From the NCBI GenBank assembly GCA_050290245.1, contig JBNKHH010000058.1, positions 1-35,182 on the forward strand: a DNA stretch of 35,182 nucleotides, read 5' to 3'. The notes beneath the pieces are model-generated. The model saw only the letters and a program-made list of their open reading frames with translations, made no database searches and was not told where the DNA came from. This document shows, piece after piece, positions 25,569-33,269 of the stretch. The stretch's first letter is position 1. Every line of letters starts with the position of its first letter. Both the position numbers and the translations under genes were made by a program. The stretch comes from JBNKHH01 sp050290245. GTDB taxonomy: Bacteria; Pseudomonadota; Alphaproteobacteria; Rhodobacterales; Rhodobacteraceae.

Positions 25569-26959
25569 ACGCGCTTGCCAAGCTTTTGGACCGGACCGAC
25601 CTGCGCCAACGGCTCTCGGGCGACGCGCTGAAGGCGCGCGCGATACGCGGGACGGTTCTGACCGGGATCGGCTTTTTCAGCGAGAACGCGATCCGTCTTG
25701 CCGGAAACCTGGTTCTGACCCGCCTTCTCTTCCCCGAAGCCTTTGGAATGATGGCCCTGATCCAGGTGGTCATGACCGGGCTCGTGATGTTTTCCGAAAT
25801 CGGCATTCGGGCCTCGATCATTCAAGACGACCGTGGCGAAGACCCGGACTTTCTGGACACGGCCTGGACGATCCAGATTGGCCGGGGTGTGGTGCTGTGG
25901 CTGGCAACCTGCGCGCTCGCGGCTCCCGTGGCTTCGTTCTATGGTGAACCGCTTCTGGCCAGCATCCTGCCCGTCGCGGGATTGACGGCCCTGATCCAGG
26001 GGATGAACTCGACCAGGATCGCGACAGCCGGCCGGCACATCGCCTTGGGCCGTGTCACCGTGATGAACACGGTGGCCCAGATCGTTGGCCTGATCATCAT
26101 GATCGCGCTGGCGCTCTGGCTGCGGTCTGTCTGGGCCCTGGTTGTCGGCGGGCTGATCGGGCCCCTGATCGTCGCGGTCCTGTCCCATGTGGCGCTGCCG
26201 GGGCACCGCAATCGCATCGCGGTTGAACAGGATGCGCTGAAACGGCTGGTCAGGTTCGGGCGCTATATCTTCCTGTCCACGATCGCCGGATTTCTTATCT
26301 CGCAGGCCGACCGGGCCGTGTTGGGAAAAATAGTCCCCCTGGGCGATCTCGCCCTCTACAACATCGCCTATTTTCTTGCCTCGGTGCCGCTTTTGATGAT
26401 GCGCCGTCTTACCGACGCAATTCTGTTTCCGCTCTACAGGACGCGGCCTCCCGGTGACAGCGCCGAGAACTGGCACAAGATCGCCAAGGCCCGGTTCATT
26501 CTGACCGGAACCATGATGGCGGCTGTCGCCGTATTGGCCCTGATTGGCAATCAGCTGGTCATTGTGCTCTATGACGACCGTTACGAAGCAGCCGGGCCGC
26601 TTTTGATCCTTATCGCATTGGGCTTGATCCCGCTGCTGATTGAGGCAAGCTACGGGGCCATGGCCCTCGCCAGGGGGGATTCGGGGCGTTTTGCGGCCAT
26701 TGTGGTCGGCGCGGCAGTCTCACGGACCTTCGTGCTGCTTGTCGCGGCAACCCAGTTCGGTCTTTTGGGGGTGACGCTTGCGCCGGCAATTTCCACCCTG
26801 CTGTTCTACCCGGTTCTTGTCCTACTCATCCGGCGGTACGGAGGCTGGGACCTTCGCCATGATCTTGGGTTCTTTCTGCTGGGGGCCGGCATTGCCGCCG
26901 CCGCACTGTGGCTGAACGCCGAGGCCTTTGTCGGTCTTGCGGACAGGTTCGGTCCCTAG
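25565..26959 (+). CDS. Wzx-like oligosaccharide flippase
   Basis: A 464-residue polytopic membrane protein of the polysaccharide-transport (MATE/MVF-related) superfamily. The N-terminal helix-loop segment RAIRGTVLTGIGFFSENAIRLAG, then VLTRLLFPEAFGMMALIQV, is typical of Wzx/lipopolysaccharide translocases. About 12-14 hydrophobic helices follow, with FLISQADRAVLGKIVPLGDLALYNIAYFLA in the middle as usual. It would flip the undecaprenyl-linked repeat unit from the cytoplasmic to the periplasmic face. The GTG start at 25565 overlaps the preceding stop (GTGA) and has AGGC upstream; a longer in-frame reading to 25448 would overlap the GT4 gene by over 100 bases and lacks flippase features. It ends one base from the converging GT2 gene. 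Confidence 0.92.
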   Translation: MNALAKLLDRTDLRQRLSGDALKARAIRGTVLTGIGFFSENAIRLAGNLVLTRLLFPEAFGMMALIQVVMTGLVMFSEIGIRASIIQDDRGEDPDFLDTAWTIQIGRGVVLWLATCALAAPVASFYGEPLLASILPVAGLTALIQGMNSTRIATAGRHIALGRVTVMNTVAQIVGLIIMIALALWLRSVWALVVGGLIGPLIVAVLSHVALPGHRNRIAVEQDALKRLVRFGRYIFLSTIAGFLISQADRAVLGKIVPLGDLALYNIAYFLASVPLLMMRRLTDAILFPLYRTRPPGDSAENWHKIAKARFILTGTMMAAVAVLALIGNQLVIVLYDDRYEAAGPLLILIALGLIPLLIEASYGAMALARGDSGRFAAIVVGAAVSRTFVLLVAATQFGLLGVTLAPAISTLLFYPVLVLLIRRYGGWDLRHDLGFFLLGAGIAAAALWLNAEAFVGLADRFGP

Positions 26960-26960
26960 A

Positions 26961-27932
26961 TCATTTATACTCGATCAAAGCACGGCGACCGAACAGGGAA
27001 CGGGTCCAGAAGTCGAGACACCCCTGAGCTTCAGGAAACTTTCCCGCCGTCAGCAAGGTTGCTTCGATCAGGGGCAATCCGCGCAGGGTCAGGCGCAGGA
27101 TCTGGGCCGGATAGAGCAAAAGCATCACCAGCGCCCAGGGCGACAGGAGAACCGTGCCAAGAACAATCAGGGCCGGAAGTCCCAGCCCCCAGATGGCTGC
27201 CCTGCGGGTTTCGGCGACCCGCAATCCTTCGCGGTCACGGCCATGAAGGGCAGCAAGCTCGGCATAGGAATGCCCGGCCCTGCGCGCCCGCTTCCACCAC
27301 TGGGCGAACCGGGTGATCGCGGCATCGTGGCGCGTCATCTCGGCATCGATCCGATGGATGCGCCAGCCTTTCTGCCGCATCCGGTAACACATCTCCGGCT
27401 CCTCGCCGGCAATCAGATCTTCGCGATAACCGTCAACGGCCTCCAGAGCGCTGAGCCGCATAAGAGCATCACCGCCACAGGCTTCGACCTCGCCCGTCGG
27501 CGTATCCCATTCCCTGTCAATGCTGCGGTTCCAGACCGAGACTTCGGGAAATTTTTCGCGGCGCCGACCGCAGACAACAGCCAGGCCGGGGTCGGCAAGC
27601 AGCGCAGTCCGGGCGATTTCGATCCACCCTGAAACCAGATCGCAATCCCCGTCGAGAAATTGGACAAGATCGACATCCGGGGCACTGGTGCGCAGCCGGG
27701 CCAGGCCGGCATTCCGGGCCCGCGCCGCGGTGAATGGAAGGGACATGTCCAGTTCCACGACCTCGGCCCCCTGATCGCAAGCGGCGGCAACGGACCCGTC
27801 CGTCGACCCGCTGTCGACATAGACCAGGTGCTCGACTTCTCCTCGCAGCGAGGCAAGGCAGCTGACTAGGCGGCTTCCCTCATTGCGGCCGATGACAACG
27901 GCACCAACATTGGCGGAGGCAGAATGCGTCAT
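26961..27932 (-). CDS. GT2 family glycosyltransferase with C-terminal membrane segment
   Basis: A 323-residue GT-A enzyme. The N-terminal AVVIGRNEGSRLVSCLASL leads to YVDSGSTDGS (DSGSTD at 40-45) and the metal/donor motif FLDGDCDLV (93-98). The acceptor-side GGDALMR and AGEEPEMCYRMRQKGW give the catalytic acidic region. A hydrophobic segment at about 255-290 (LGLPALIVLGTVLLSPWALV) is likely to anchor it to the inner membrane. It adds one sugar to the repeat unit; donor unknown. It is the last gene of the six-gene minus operon and its start overlaps the upstream sulfotransferase stop by four bases (ATGA). Confidence 0.92.
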   Translation of the reverse strand: MTHSASANVGAVVIGRNEGSRLVSCLASLRGEVEHLVYVDSGSTDGSVAAACDQGAEVVELDMSLPFTAARARNAGLARLRTSAPDVDLVQFLDGDCDLVSGWIEIARTALLADPGLAVVCGRRREKFPEVSVWNRSIDREWDTPTGEVEACGGDALMRLSALEAVDGYREDLIAGEEPEMCYRMRQKGWRIHRIDAEMTRHDAAITRFAQWWKRARRAGHSYAELAALHGRDREGLRVAETRRAAIWGLGLPALIVLGTVLLSPWALVMLLLYPAQILRLTLRGLPLIEATLLTAGKFPEAQGCLDFWTRSLFGRRALIEYK

Positions 27933-28789
27933 TTCACAAACGGATAAGCCAGATCCAGCGATGGATCGCAGGGAAAATATTGTGCCAGAAGATCCCGGTC
28001 TTCGGCAAAACGCGCTTCAAGCGCCGGTCGTGCCTGGTCGGGGAACTCGGGTCTTTCCGCGATTTGCCGCGATGCCCGGATGCGGTTGCGGACGGATTTC
28101 GGCACCAGCGTGCGCCGCAAGAAGGTGGCGACAGGATTGTCGACCAGGAGGCCTTGCAGAGGCAGCCGCCTGACCCGTTCCGCAGAGACATTCTGCGCCT
28201 TTATCTCGTCGCGCCAGTGAACGGGGCCGTCGAACCCGATATGCGCCGTGACCCGTTTCAGTTCCTGTTCGGGCTCTCTCTTGAGGCGTTCCAGAGAAGT
28301 CAGCAGGATGGATGATGCCCCATAGGCCTCGACATAAGGCGCGATCTGCCAGCCATAAAGACCATAATCGACCAGCGCGGCATGACTGTCCAACGCCTCC
28401 GCCAGGGGGCTTGAAAGAACGCCCTGGCTCCATTCGTGGATGTAATGCGACACCAGTCGCTGCATCGGGTTGCGGATCATGTAGACCAGCCGGGGGGCCG
28501 GCAAGGCCGCCTGCATTCTTGGCAGGGTCTGGGGATAGTCGGGACGTTTCGTATAATGTGTGCTGGCTTCTCCCAGGATGTCGCCGGGTTCCGCCTCGGC
28601 GAACAACCGGGCGTACCAGCCGGACCCTTTCGCGAAAACGCTGTCATCCGAAAAATAGTTCGGCTCTTTCGGGTCCGTCACGAATATCCCGCTTTGCGCG
28701 GCGAGCTGCGCCGCCAGGGTCGAGGTGCCGCATTTCATGGCGCCAATCAGGATGAAGTCGGGGCCAGTGGCTTGTCCGGGTATGGTCAT
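27929..28789 (-). CDS. Sulfotransferase domain protein (second in the window)
   Basis: A 286-residue sulfotransferase. The 5'-phosphosulfate loop is GAMKCGTST at residues 16-24, followed by DPKEPNYFSDD (39-49), which is conserved in heparan-type sulfotransferases. The 3'-phosphate motif is IRNPMQRLVSHYIHEW (105-120). It resembles the N-deacetylase/N-sulfotransferase-like group more than the 243-residue enzyme at 22395, so the two probably sulfate different positions. No signal peptide is present. The start at 28789 overlaps the upstream stop (ATGA); an in-frame ATG at 28849 would overlap further and has no family similarity. It probably sulfates the lipid-linked repeat unit using PAPS. Confidence 0.92.
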   Translation of the reverse strand: MTIPGQATGPDFILIGAMKCGTSTLAAQLAAQSGIFVTDPKEPNYFSDDSVFAKGSGWYARLFAEAEPGDILGEASTHYTKRPDYPQTLPRMQAALPAPRLVYMIRNPMQRLVSHYIHEWSQGVLSSPLAEALDSHAALVDYGLYGWQIAPYVEAYGASSILLTSLERLKREPEQELKRVTAHIGFDGPVHWRDEIKAQNVSAERVRRLPLQGLLVDNPVATFLRRTLVPKSVRNRIRASRQIAERPEFPDQARPALEARFAEDRDLLAQYFPCDPSLDLAYPFVK

Positions 28790-29781
28790 TCCTCTGGCCC
28801 CCGGTCCGGCTTCAACGGGTTCAGCACCCCGATCCAGATATCGTGCCATTCGCAGTCCTGAGCTTTCCGAACCTCACGCCCGAACAACGGCCGCATCCGG
28901 CAGATCACCCGCCCCAGGCACCAGGCAAGGTTCGTCGTGACCGGACCCAGTGGCCCGTGCGTTTGCCTCAAAAACCGGTTGCGCGCCCGCCAATAGAACG
29001 GCGGCAAACGCTTGCGCTCCTCCGAGAGAGTCTTGATAGGGCCGCTGCCCCCTCTGAAATGGGTCGCCCGCGCCCCCGGAACAGGCATGATCTTCCACCC
29101 TCCCCGGCGCGCGCGGACGCAATACTCGGAATCCTCGAAGTACAGGAAGTACCCGTCATCCATCTGGCCGATATCATCAATCATCTCGCTGCGCAGAAGA
29201 ATGCAGGCAAAACTCGCCCATTCGATTTTCTCCGGGTCCGGCGGCAACGGCAAGTGGATGACATGACGCGCCAGAATTCGCGAGACAATCCCTGTCCTTG
29301 CGGCGCGAATAAGCTCGCTGGCCGGACCATGGGCGCGAAAACAGCTGTGCTGGATCTCGTCGTCGCCTCCGTCGATCTCGGGAGCGAACAGCCCTGCTTC
29401 TGGGTGCGAGTCCGCGGCGGCAAGGATCGCGTCGAAAAACCCCGGGTGCAACAGCGCGTCCGAATTGAGGATCAGATAGTACTCAGCCCCCGGAACAGCA
29501 TTGAGACCCTGATTGTGCCCGGCCGAAAAGCCGCTGTTCCTGCTCGAGCGTACCAGGCTCAACCGCGGATCACCCGTTTCGGCCATCCAGGTCTCGATGG
29601 CTTCGGCAGACCCGTCACCCGACGCGTTATCGACAACGACGATGCGGGCATCGCTCCGGTCTCCCAGGTCATCGCGCGCGGATTTCACCGCGGCAATGGT
29701 CAGATCCGCGGTGCGATAGTTGATGATGGAAACGGCGACCCGGATGGAAGCGGTCGTGTTCTGCGTGTCAGTGCCTGGCAT
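28786..29781 (-). CDS. GT2 family glycosyltransferase (rhamnosyltransferase-like)
   Basis: A 331-residue GT-A enzyme. VAVSIINYRTADLTIAAVKS leads to VVVDNASGDGS (50-58) and YLILNSDALLHPG (LNSD at 105-108), the donor motif typical of WbbL/rhamnosyltransferase-like GT2 enzymes. The acceptor-side motif is YFEDSEYCVRARRGGW. A C-terminal stretch resembles the RNRFLRQTHGPLGP segment seen in this group. The rhamnose hint is weak since no dTDP-rhamnose genes are in the window. The start at 29781 is preceded by GGGAA and overlaps the end of the polymerase gene by 14 bases; a longer in-frame reading to 29868 lies inside that gene. Confidence 0.9.
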   Translation of the reverse strand: MPGTDTQNTTASIRVAVSIINYRTADLTIAAVKSARDDLGDRSDARIVVVDNASGDGSAEAIETWMAETGDPRLSLVRSSRNSGFSAGHNQGLNAVPGAEYYLILNSDALLHPGFFDAILAAADSHPEAGLFAPEIDGGDDEIQHSCFRAHGPASELIRAARTGIVSRILARHVIHLPLPPDPEKIEWASFACILLRSEMIDDIGQMDDGYFLYFEDSEYCVRARRGGWKIMPVPGARATHFRGGSGPIKTLSEERKRLPPFYWRARNRFLRQTHGPLGPVTTNLAWCLGRVICRMRPLFGREVRKAQDCEWHDIWIGVLNPLKPDRGPEE

Positions 29782-31255
29782 TATTGTTCCCAGATTGAAG
29801 GTTGCGTCGATACCCGACGGCGGGCCGACCGGTGTCAGGAAGAGAGCGATCCGGACGAGAGAAATCACGCCGGAGCACGGGTGCCTTGCGATCGACGGGG
29901 TCTGGCTCGGGACCCGCGGAGTCGCGGTCGCGAATTCTCTCCCGGCTTCCGATCAATGCCCCGGCCATCATGTATGTCAGGGGCGACAATCCCGAATTCG
30001 GGAGCAGATCAAGCAGGTTGACGACCAGCATGACCGTTATGATGACGGTCGGTCGCTGCAGATCCCGGCGCCAAAGCAATGACGTCGCCCCCCACACAAA
30101 AAGCCCGAACTCGGCAAAGTACCGAGCCCAGCCGCCCTGACTAAAGACGATGATCCAGCGGCCGTCCGTGACGGTCGTGTCCCGGCCTTCGTCATTGAAA
30201 ATACGGTCGCGATTATAGCCGCCCCAGCCGAACATCGGTTTTCTCTGTGCGTGCTCAAGCAGGCGGTCTTCCTGGTCGAGGCGAAATTTCAGCGAAGAGG
30301 CCCGCTCGACACTGATCGAGCTTGCGATGCTCAAAACCCTTTCGGTGGGAACCAGGTCAACCGCGCGCAATGTCGGATACAGCAGGACGATCGCCGCCAG
30401 GCCTGCCGTCGCGATCACTTGCACGCGTTTTGGCAAAAACAGGATCGGGGCCAGAAGCAGGGTTAGCGCCAGGGCCCCCAGGACCTTGGACATGAAAATG
30501 GTCACGATGAGAAAGAACGCTGCCAAAGTGAACTTCAGCCGATCGGCACCCGTCCGGGCAGCCAGCGCCATTCCGACGGCGGCAAGAGCTGCACAGGCAA
30601 AGAAAATACCCAACCACAGCCCGTGCGTGAGGAAAACAAGAGGCCGGAATCCGCCGCCGCGAATATGCTGCAGCCAGGAGTGCGGGAAAAAGCCATAGAC
30701 CATCTTGTTCAGCTGGGGCGACATCCGCACTTCGTAGAGGGCCAGAAAGGCATACCCCACGGCCGCCAGAACCAGCACTGTGAGAAACTGTCTCTGGTTC
30801 TCGGCCGTCGCCAGAATTTTGCGCCCCAGAAGCAGCGGCAAAAGCGCGATCAGCATGGTCAGGCCGATCGATAAACCGTCATAAAGACGCAGCCCGGGCT
30901 GATAGACACTGCCGTTCATGACGCCTTCGCTGTTCGTCAGGGCTGTTCCAATGGCGCTGACGACAAAAAGGCTCAGCAGCAAAAGAGACATTCGGTCCCG
31001 GGGCAACCATCCCGGAGACACGGCAGCCTCCGCCCGGTCTCGCCCGAGCGCCCAAATGGTCAGGCAGAGCGTCGTTAGAGCCGGAATCGAATTCTTGTCC
31101 AAGGCTGGCAGGACCGGCAGATCAAGCTTGGTTTGCGTTGGCAATAACAAGTACCCGCCAAGCAAACTTGCCGAAACGGCTGTTGGCAGCTTCCAGACCC
31201 GGAAGAATATCAGGCAGATGAACGGCCAAAGAAAAAGGGCGGCTCCCGCAACCAA
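29768..31255 (-). CDS. Wzy-like polymerase / O-antigen ligase family membrane protein (TTG start)
   Basis: About 495 residues with 10-12 hydrophobic helices and one larger polar loop, the pattern of Wzy_C/WaaL proteins. The segment YGFFPHSWLQHIRGGGFRP followed by LVFLTHGLW (about 187-214) is characteristic of O-antigen ligase-like proteins in exosortase/exopolysaccharide loci, with FGWGGYNRDRIF near the end of the large loop. It would polymerise flipped repeat units in the periplasm. No ATG is suitably placed. A TTG at 31255 lies three bases after the upstream stop with GGAG about ten bases before it, and gives a protein starting at the first membrane helix. The upstream reading to 31399 would overlap the GT26 gene. 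Confidence 0.85.
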   Translation of the reverse strand: MVAGAALFLWPFICLIFFRVWKLPTAVSASLLGGYLLLPTQTKLDLPVLPALDKNSIPALTTLCLTIWALGRDRAEAAVSPGWLPRDRMSLLLLSLFVVSAIGTALTNSEGVMNGSVYQPGLRLYDGLSIGLTMLIALLPLLLGRKILATAENQRQFLTVLVLAAVGYAFLALYEVRMSPQLNKMVYGFFPHSWLQHIRGGGFRPLVFLTHGLWLGIFFACAALAAVGMALAARTGADRLKFTLAAFFLIVTIFMSKVLGALALTLLLAPILFLPKRVQVIATAGLAAIVLLYPTLRAVDLVPTERVLSIASSISVERASSLKFRLDQEDRLLEHAQRKPMFGWGGYNRDRIFNDEGRDTTVTDGRWIIVFSQGGWARYFAEFGLFVWGATSLLWRRDLQRPTVIITVMLVVNLLDLLPNSGLSPLTYMMAGALIGSRERIRDRDSAGPEPDPVDRKAPVLRRDFSRPDRSLPDTGRPAVGYRRNLQSGNNNARH

Positions 31256-31257
31256 GA

Positions 31258-32016
31258 CTAGACGCTCCGTCCGCGCGACAGGGCGGCCCGCACCGTCAGC
31301 CCGGGCAAGGCGGCCAGGCACGCTCCGTACCGGGCAGCCAACCGGCGCGGGCTGCCCAGCATACGCCAAAGCCATTCTGCCGCGATGGCCCGCACCCATT
31401 TGGGCGCGCGCTTCTGATCGCCGGAAATGAAATCCAGGCCAGCCCCGATCGACACGAACCCAACCGTCGGCAGAGATTTCTGGGCCCGTGCAGCAAAGAC
31501 TTCCTGTTTCGGCGCTCCAAGGGCCAGAAAGACCAGCCGGGCTCCGGACGCACCGATTTTCGAGATCGCGGCATCGGCGGCATCACTGTCCGGATCGAAC
31601 CCCATCGGCGGGGCAAGGGTCAGCACGATGCGCACATCGCGATGGCGCTGCCTGAGGGCTGCCGCTGCTTTTTCGAGTGACGCGTCGGTCGTCCCGAACA
31701 AGGCCACCGGAGCGCCGGTCTCGGCCGCGACCCGGGCCAGCGGGTCGATCAGTTCAGAACCGGGAATAAGCGACACCGGCTGGCCTGCCAGCCGTGACAG
31801 CCAGACAATCGGATTGCCGTCCGCAGTAATGTGAGTTTGCTCGCCATAGGCTCGGCAAAAGACGGGATCGCGTTTCAGTTTCACCACATGGTCCAGGTTG
31901 AGCGTAGCGACCGAAAACCCTATGCCAACCTGCAATCTATGGTGCAAATCCGACAGCAGTGATCCGCGCTCATCTGCGGTCACAGTTACGCGTCCGTCCC
32001 TGCTCCAGGTCATCAT
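31258..32016 (-). CDS. WecG/TagA/CpsF family glycosyltransferase (GT26)
   Basis: A 252-residue protein with the GT26 hallmarks. FSVATLNLDHVVKLKRD is at 34-50, ITADGNPIVWLSRL at 63-76 with the conserved ADG, LFGTTDASLEKAA at 107-119, and LVFLALGAPKQEVF at 161-174 with the family GxPKQE. Family members (N-acetylmannosaminyl or related transferases) add the second sugar to an undecaprenyl-PP-linked residue, so an initiating phosphoglycosyltransferase must exist elsewhere. The C-terminal amphipathic basic stretch (APKWVRAIAAEWLWRMLGSPRRLAARY) is a membrane-binding appendage typical of the family. The start at 32016 is the first of two adjacent ATGs; in-frame ATGs further upstream are less likely. 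Confidence 0.92.
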   Translation of the reverse strand: MMTWSRDGRVTVTADERGSLLSDLHHRLQVGIGFSVATLNLDHVVKLKRDPVFCRAYGEQTHITADGNPIVWLSRLAGQPVSLIPGSELIDPLARVAAETGAPVALFGTTDASLEKAAAALRQRHRDVRIVLTLAPPMGFDPDSDAADAAISKIGASGARLVFLALGAPKQEVFAARAQKSLPTVGFVSIGAGLDFISGDQKRAPKWVRAIAAEWLWRMLGSPRRLAARYGACLAALPGLTVRAALSRGRSV

Positions 32017-32123
32017 GGTTTCACCGTTTGCCAAAAAACACTCATTACCTACGACGGCGATCATAACGAAGTCGCAAACGGCCCACAAACCGCTAGTCAA
32101 CGGCGATCACCGGGTGTGGCAAA

Positions 32124-33128
32124 TCAGCAGAACTCGACCAGAATGTCTCTCAGTTGCGACGATGTCGCCTCATCGGAGAACCGCGCCTCCGCCTCATCCG
32201 CACCAGCCCGCGCCAGGGCTTCGCGGGCCGCGTCATCCTGCCACAATGCCCGGATCTCTCCCTCCAGCGCATCAGGGTCAAACGGCGGGACAAGGCGACC
32301 TGTGCGTGCGTGCTCTATGTACCCGTCCGTTCCGGGACATCGCGTCGCAATGGTGGCGACACCCATCCGAAGCGCGTTGACGAAGGTCACCTGTCCCGAT
32401 GCGGTCTCCATGTTTGACACCGGAGTGACGGACAGCCGGGCTTGGGACAGCAACTCGAGGCAGGCTCTTTCGCTCAACCCGTGCCGATACTCAATCCAAG
32501 GCTGTTTCGGCAGGCCGTCGGCAATGTCCTTGCGGGTGACGATCACCGTCGGTAGCTGCAGATTCCTGAGCGCCTCGACCAGTGTCCCATAGTCCCGCTG
32601 TGCAGATCCCATTGCCAGAATAAACGGGGCGGTTGTGTTCTCGCGCCGGGCCATCGGCAAAGCACCCCGTTGCACGGGAATAAAGCGAAACCGATCTTCG
32701 GGCAGACCCAGATAATCGGCATACAGCGCGACTTCCGAGGGTGAATGCACAACAAAACGGTCAATTCCACCGGCGGCGAACCGGGCCAGCTTCTGGCGCG
32801 CGCCCGTCACCAGCGTGCCGATGTTGAAATTATAGGCCACCAGGGGGCGCCTGCTGCGGCGAATGCGCTTTTGCAGACCAGCCATTACGGCCAGTTGCGG
32901 AAAACAGGTGATCACCCCGTCAGCCTCGGTATTCAGCGCCTTGCGCGCATGCGCCAGATGCGCCCGCCAGCGACCAACGCTGGTCCGCATGGACTTCTGG
33001 TGATGCCAATCTTCCTGCGCCGCCTCGGAAACGACCTTTTGAAACTCAAGCCGGGGATCCTCGATGAAATCGTCCAGCCAGATGTCGTTCGATCCGCTGA
33101 AGAAATCGGCCGCAACACTCCACTTCAT
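32124..33128 (-). CDS. GT4-like glycosyltransferase, first gene of the six-gene operon
   Basis: A 334-residue GT-B type protein. The N-terminal half has RRPLVAYNFNIGTL and DRFVVHSPSEVALYADYLG, where the acceptor domain ends. The donor-domain half begins at PFILAMGSAQRDYGTLVEAL and includes SVTPVSNMETASGQVTFVNALRMGVATIATRCPG, in the position of the E-x7-E motif but divergent: E of NMETASGQVTFVNAL is the only acidic residue. The start at 33128 has AGGAG nine bases upstream. A 107-base gap separates it from the GT26 gene, the only real gap in the operon. It is divergent from the exosortase gene across 141 bases. Confidence 0.85.
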   Translation of the reverse strand: MKWSVAADFFSGSNDIWLDDFIEDPRLEFQKVVSEAAQEDWHHQKSMRTSVGRWRAHLAHARKALNTEADGVITCFPQLAVMAGLQKRIRRSRRPLVAYNFNIGTLVTGARQKLARFAAGGIDRFVVHSPSEVALYADYLGLPEDRFRFIPVQRGALPMARRENTTAPFILAMGSAQRDYGTLVEALRNLQLPTVIVTRKDIADGLPKQPWIEYRHGLSERACLELLSQARLSVTPVSNMETASGQVTFVNALRMGVATIATRCPGTDGYIEHARTGRLVPPFDPDALEGEIRALWQDDAAREALARAGADEAEARFSDEATSSQLRDILVEFC

Positions 33129-33269
33129 ACTCTGCTCCTGCTGGCACCAGAACGTCGCTCCCCTGCGACAGTTCCCGGAATAAAACAATGGTTACTGGCG
33201 GATCTCTGTCATTCTGACCGTAAAACGCCTATTGGGACAGACTACAAGCGTGGTCATGAGATACGCATT
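33129..33269. promoter_or_regulatory. Divergent promoter region between glycosyltransferase operon and exosortase gene
   Basis: These 141 bases separate the start of the six-gene minus operon from the exosortase start. A promoter for each direction must be here or in the neighbouring coding ends. The middle part (33175-33240) is relatively AT-rich (ATAAAACAATGG, GTAAAACGCC), but no clear -35/-10 pair or strong palindrome is seen. The exosortase start lacks a strong ribosome site. Confidence 0.35.

Noticed and set aside
28843..30021. Long plus-strand open frame opposite the GT2 gene and polymerase.
   Set aside because: Rich in Arg, Pro and Gln without recognisable domains, while the opposite strand has clear GT2 motifs; treated as an antisense artefact.
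32054..32109. Direct repeat ACGGCGATCA at 32054-32063 and 32100-32109 in the gap before the GT26 gene.
   Set aside because: Two ten-base copies 46 bases apart, with no third copy or flanking structure, could be chance; not enough to propose a site.
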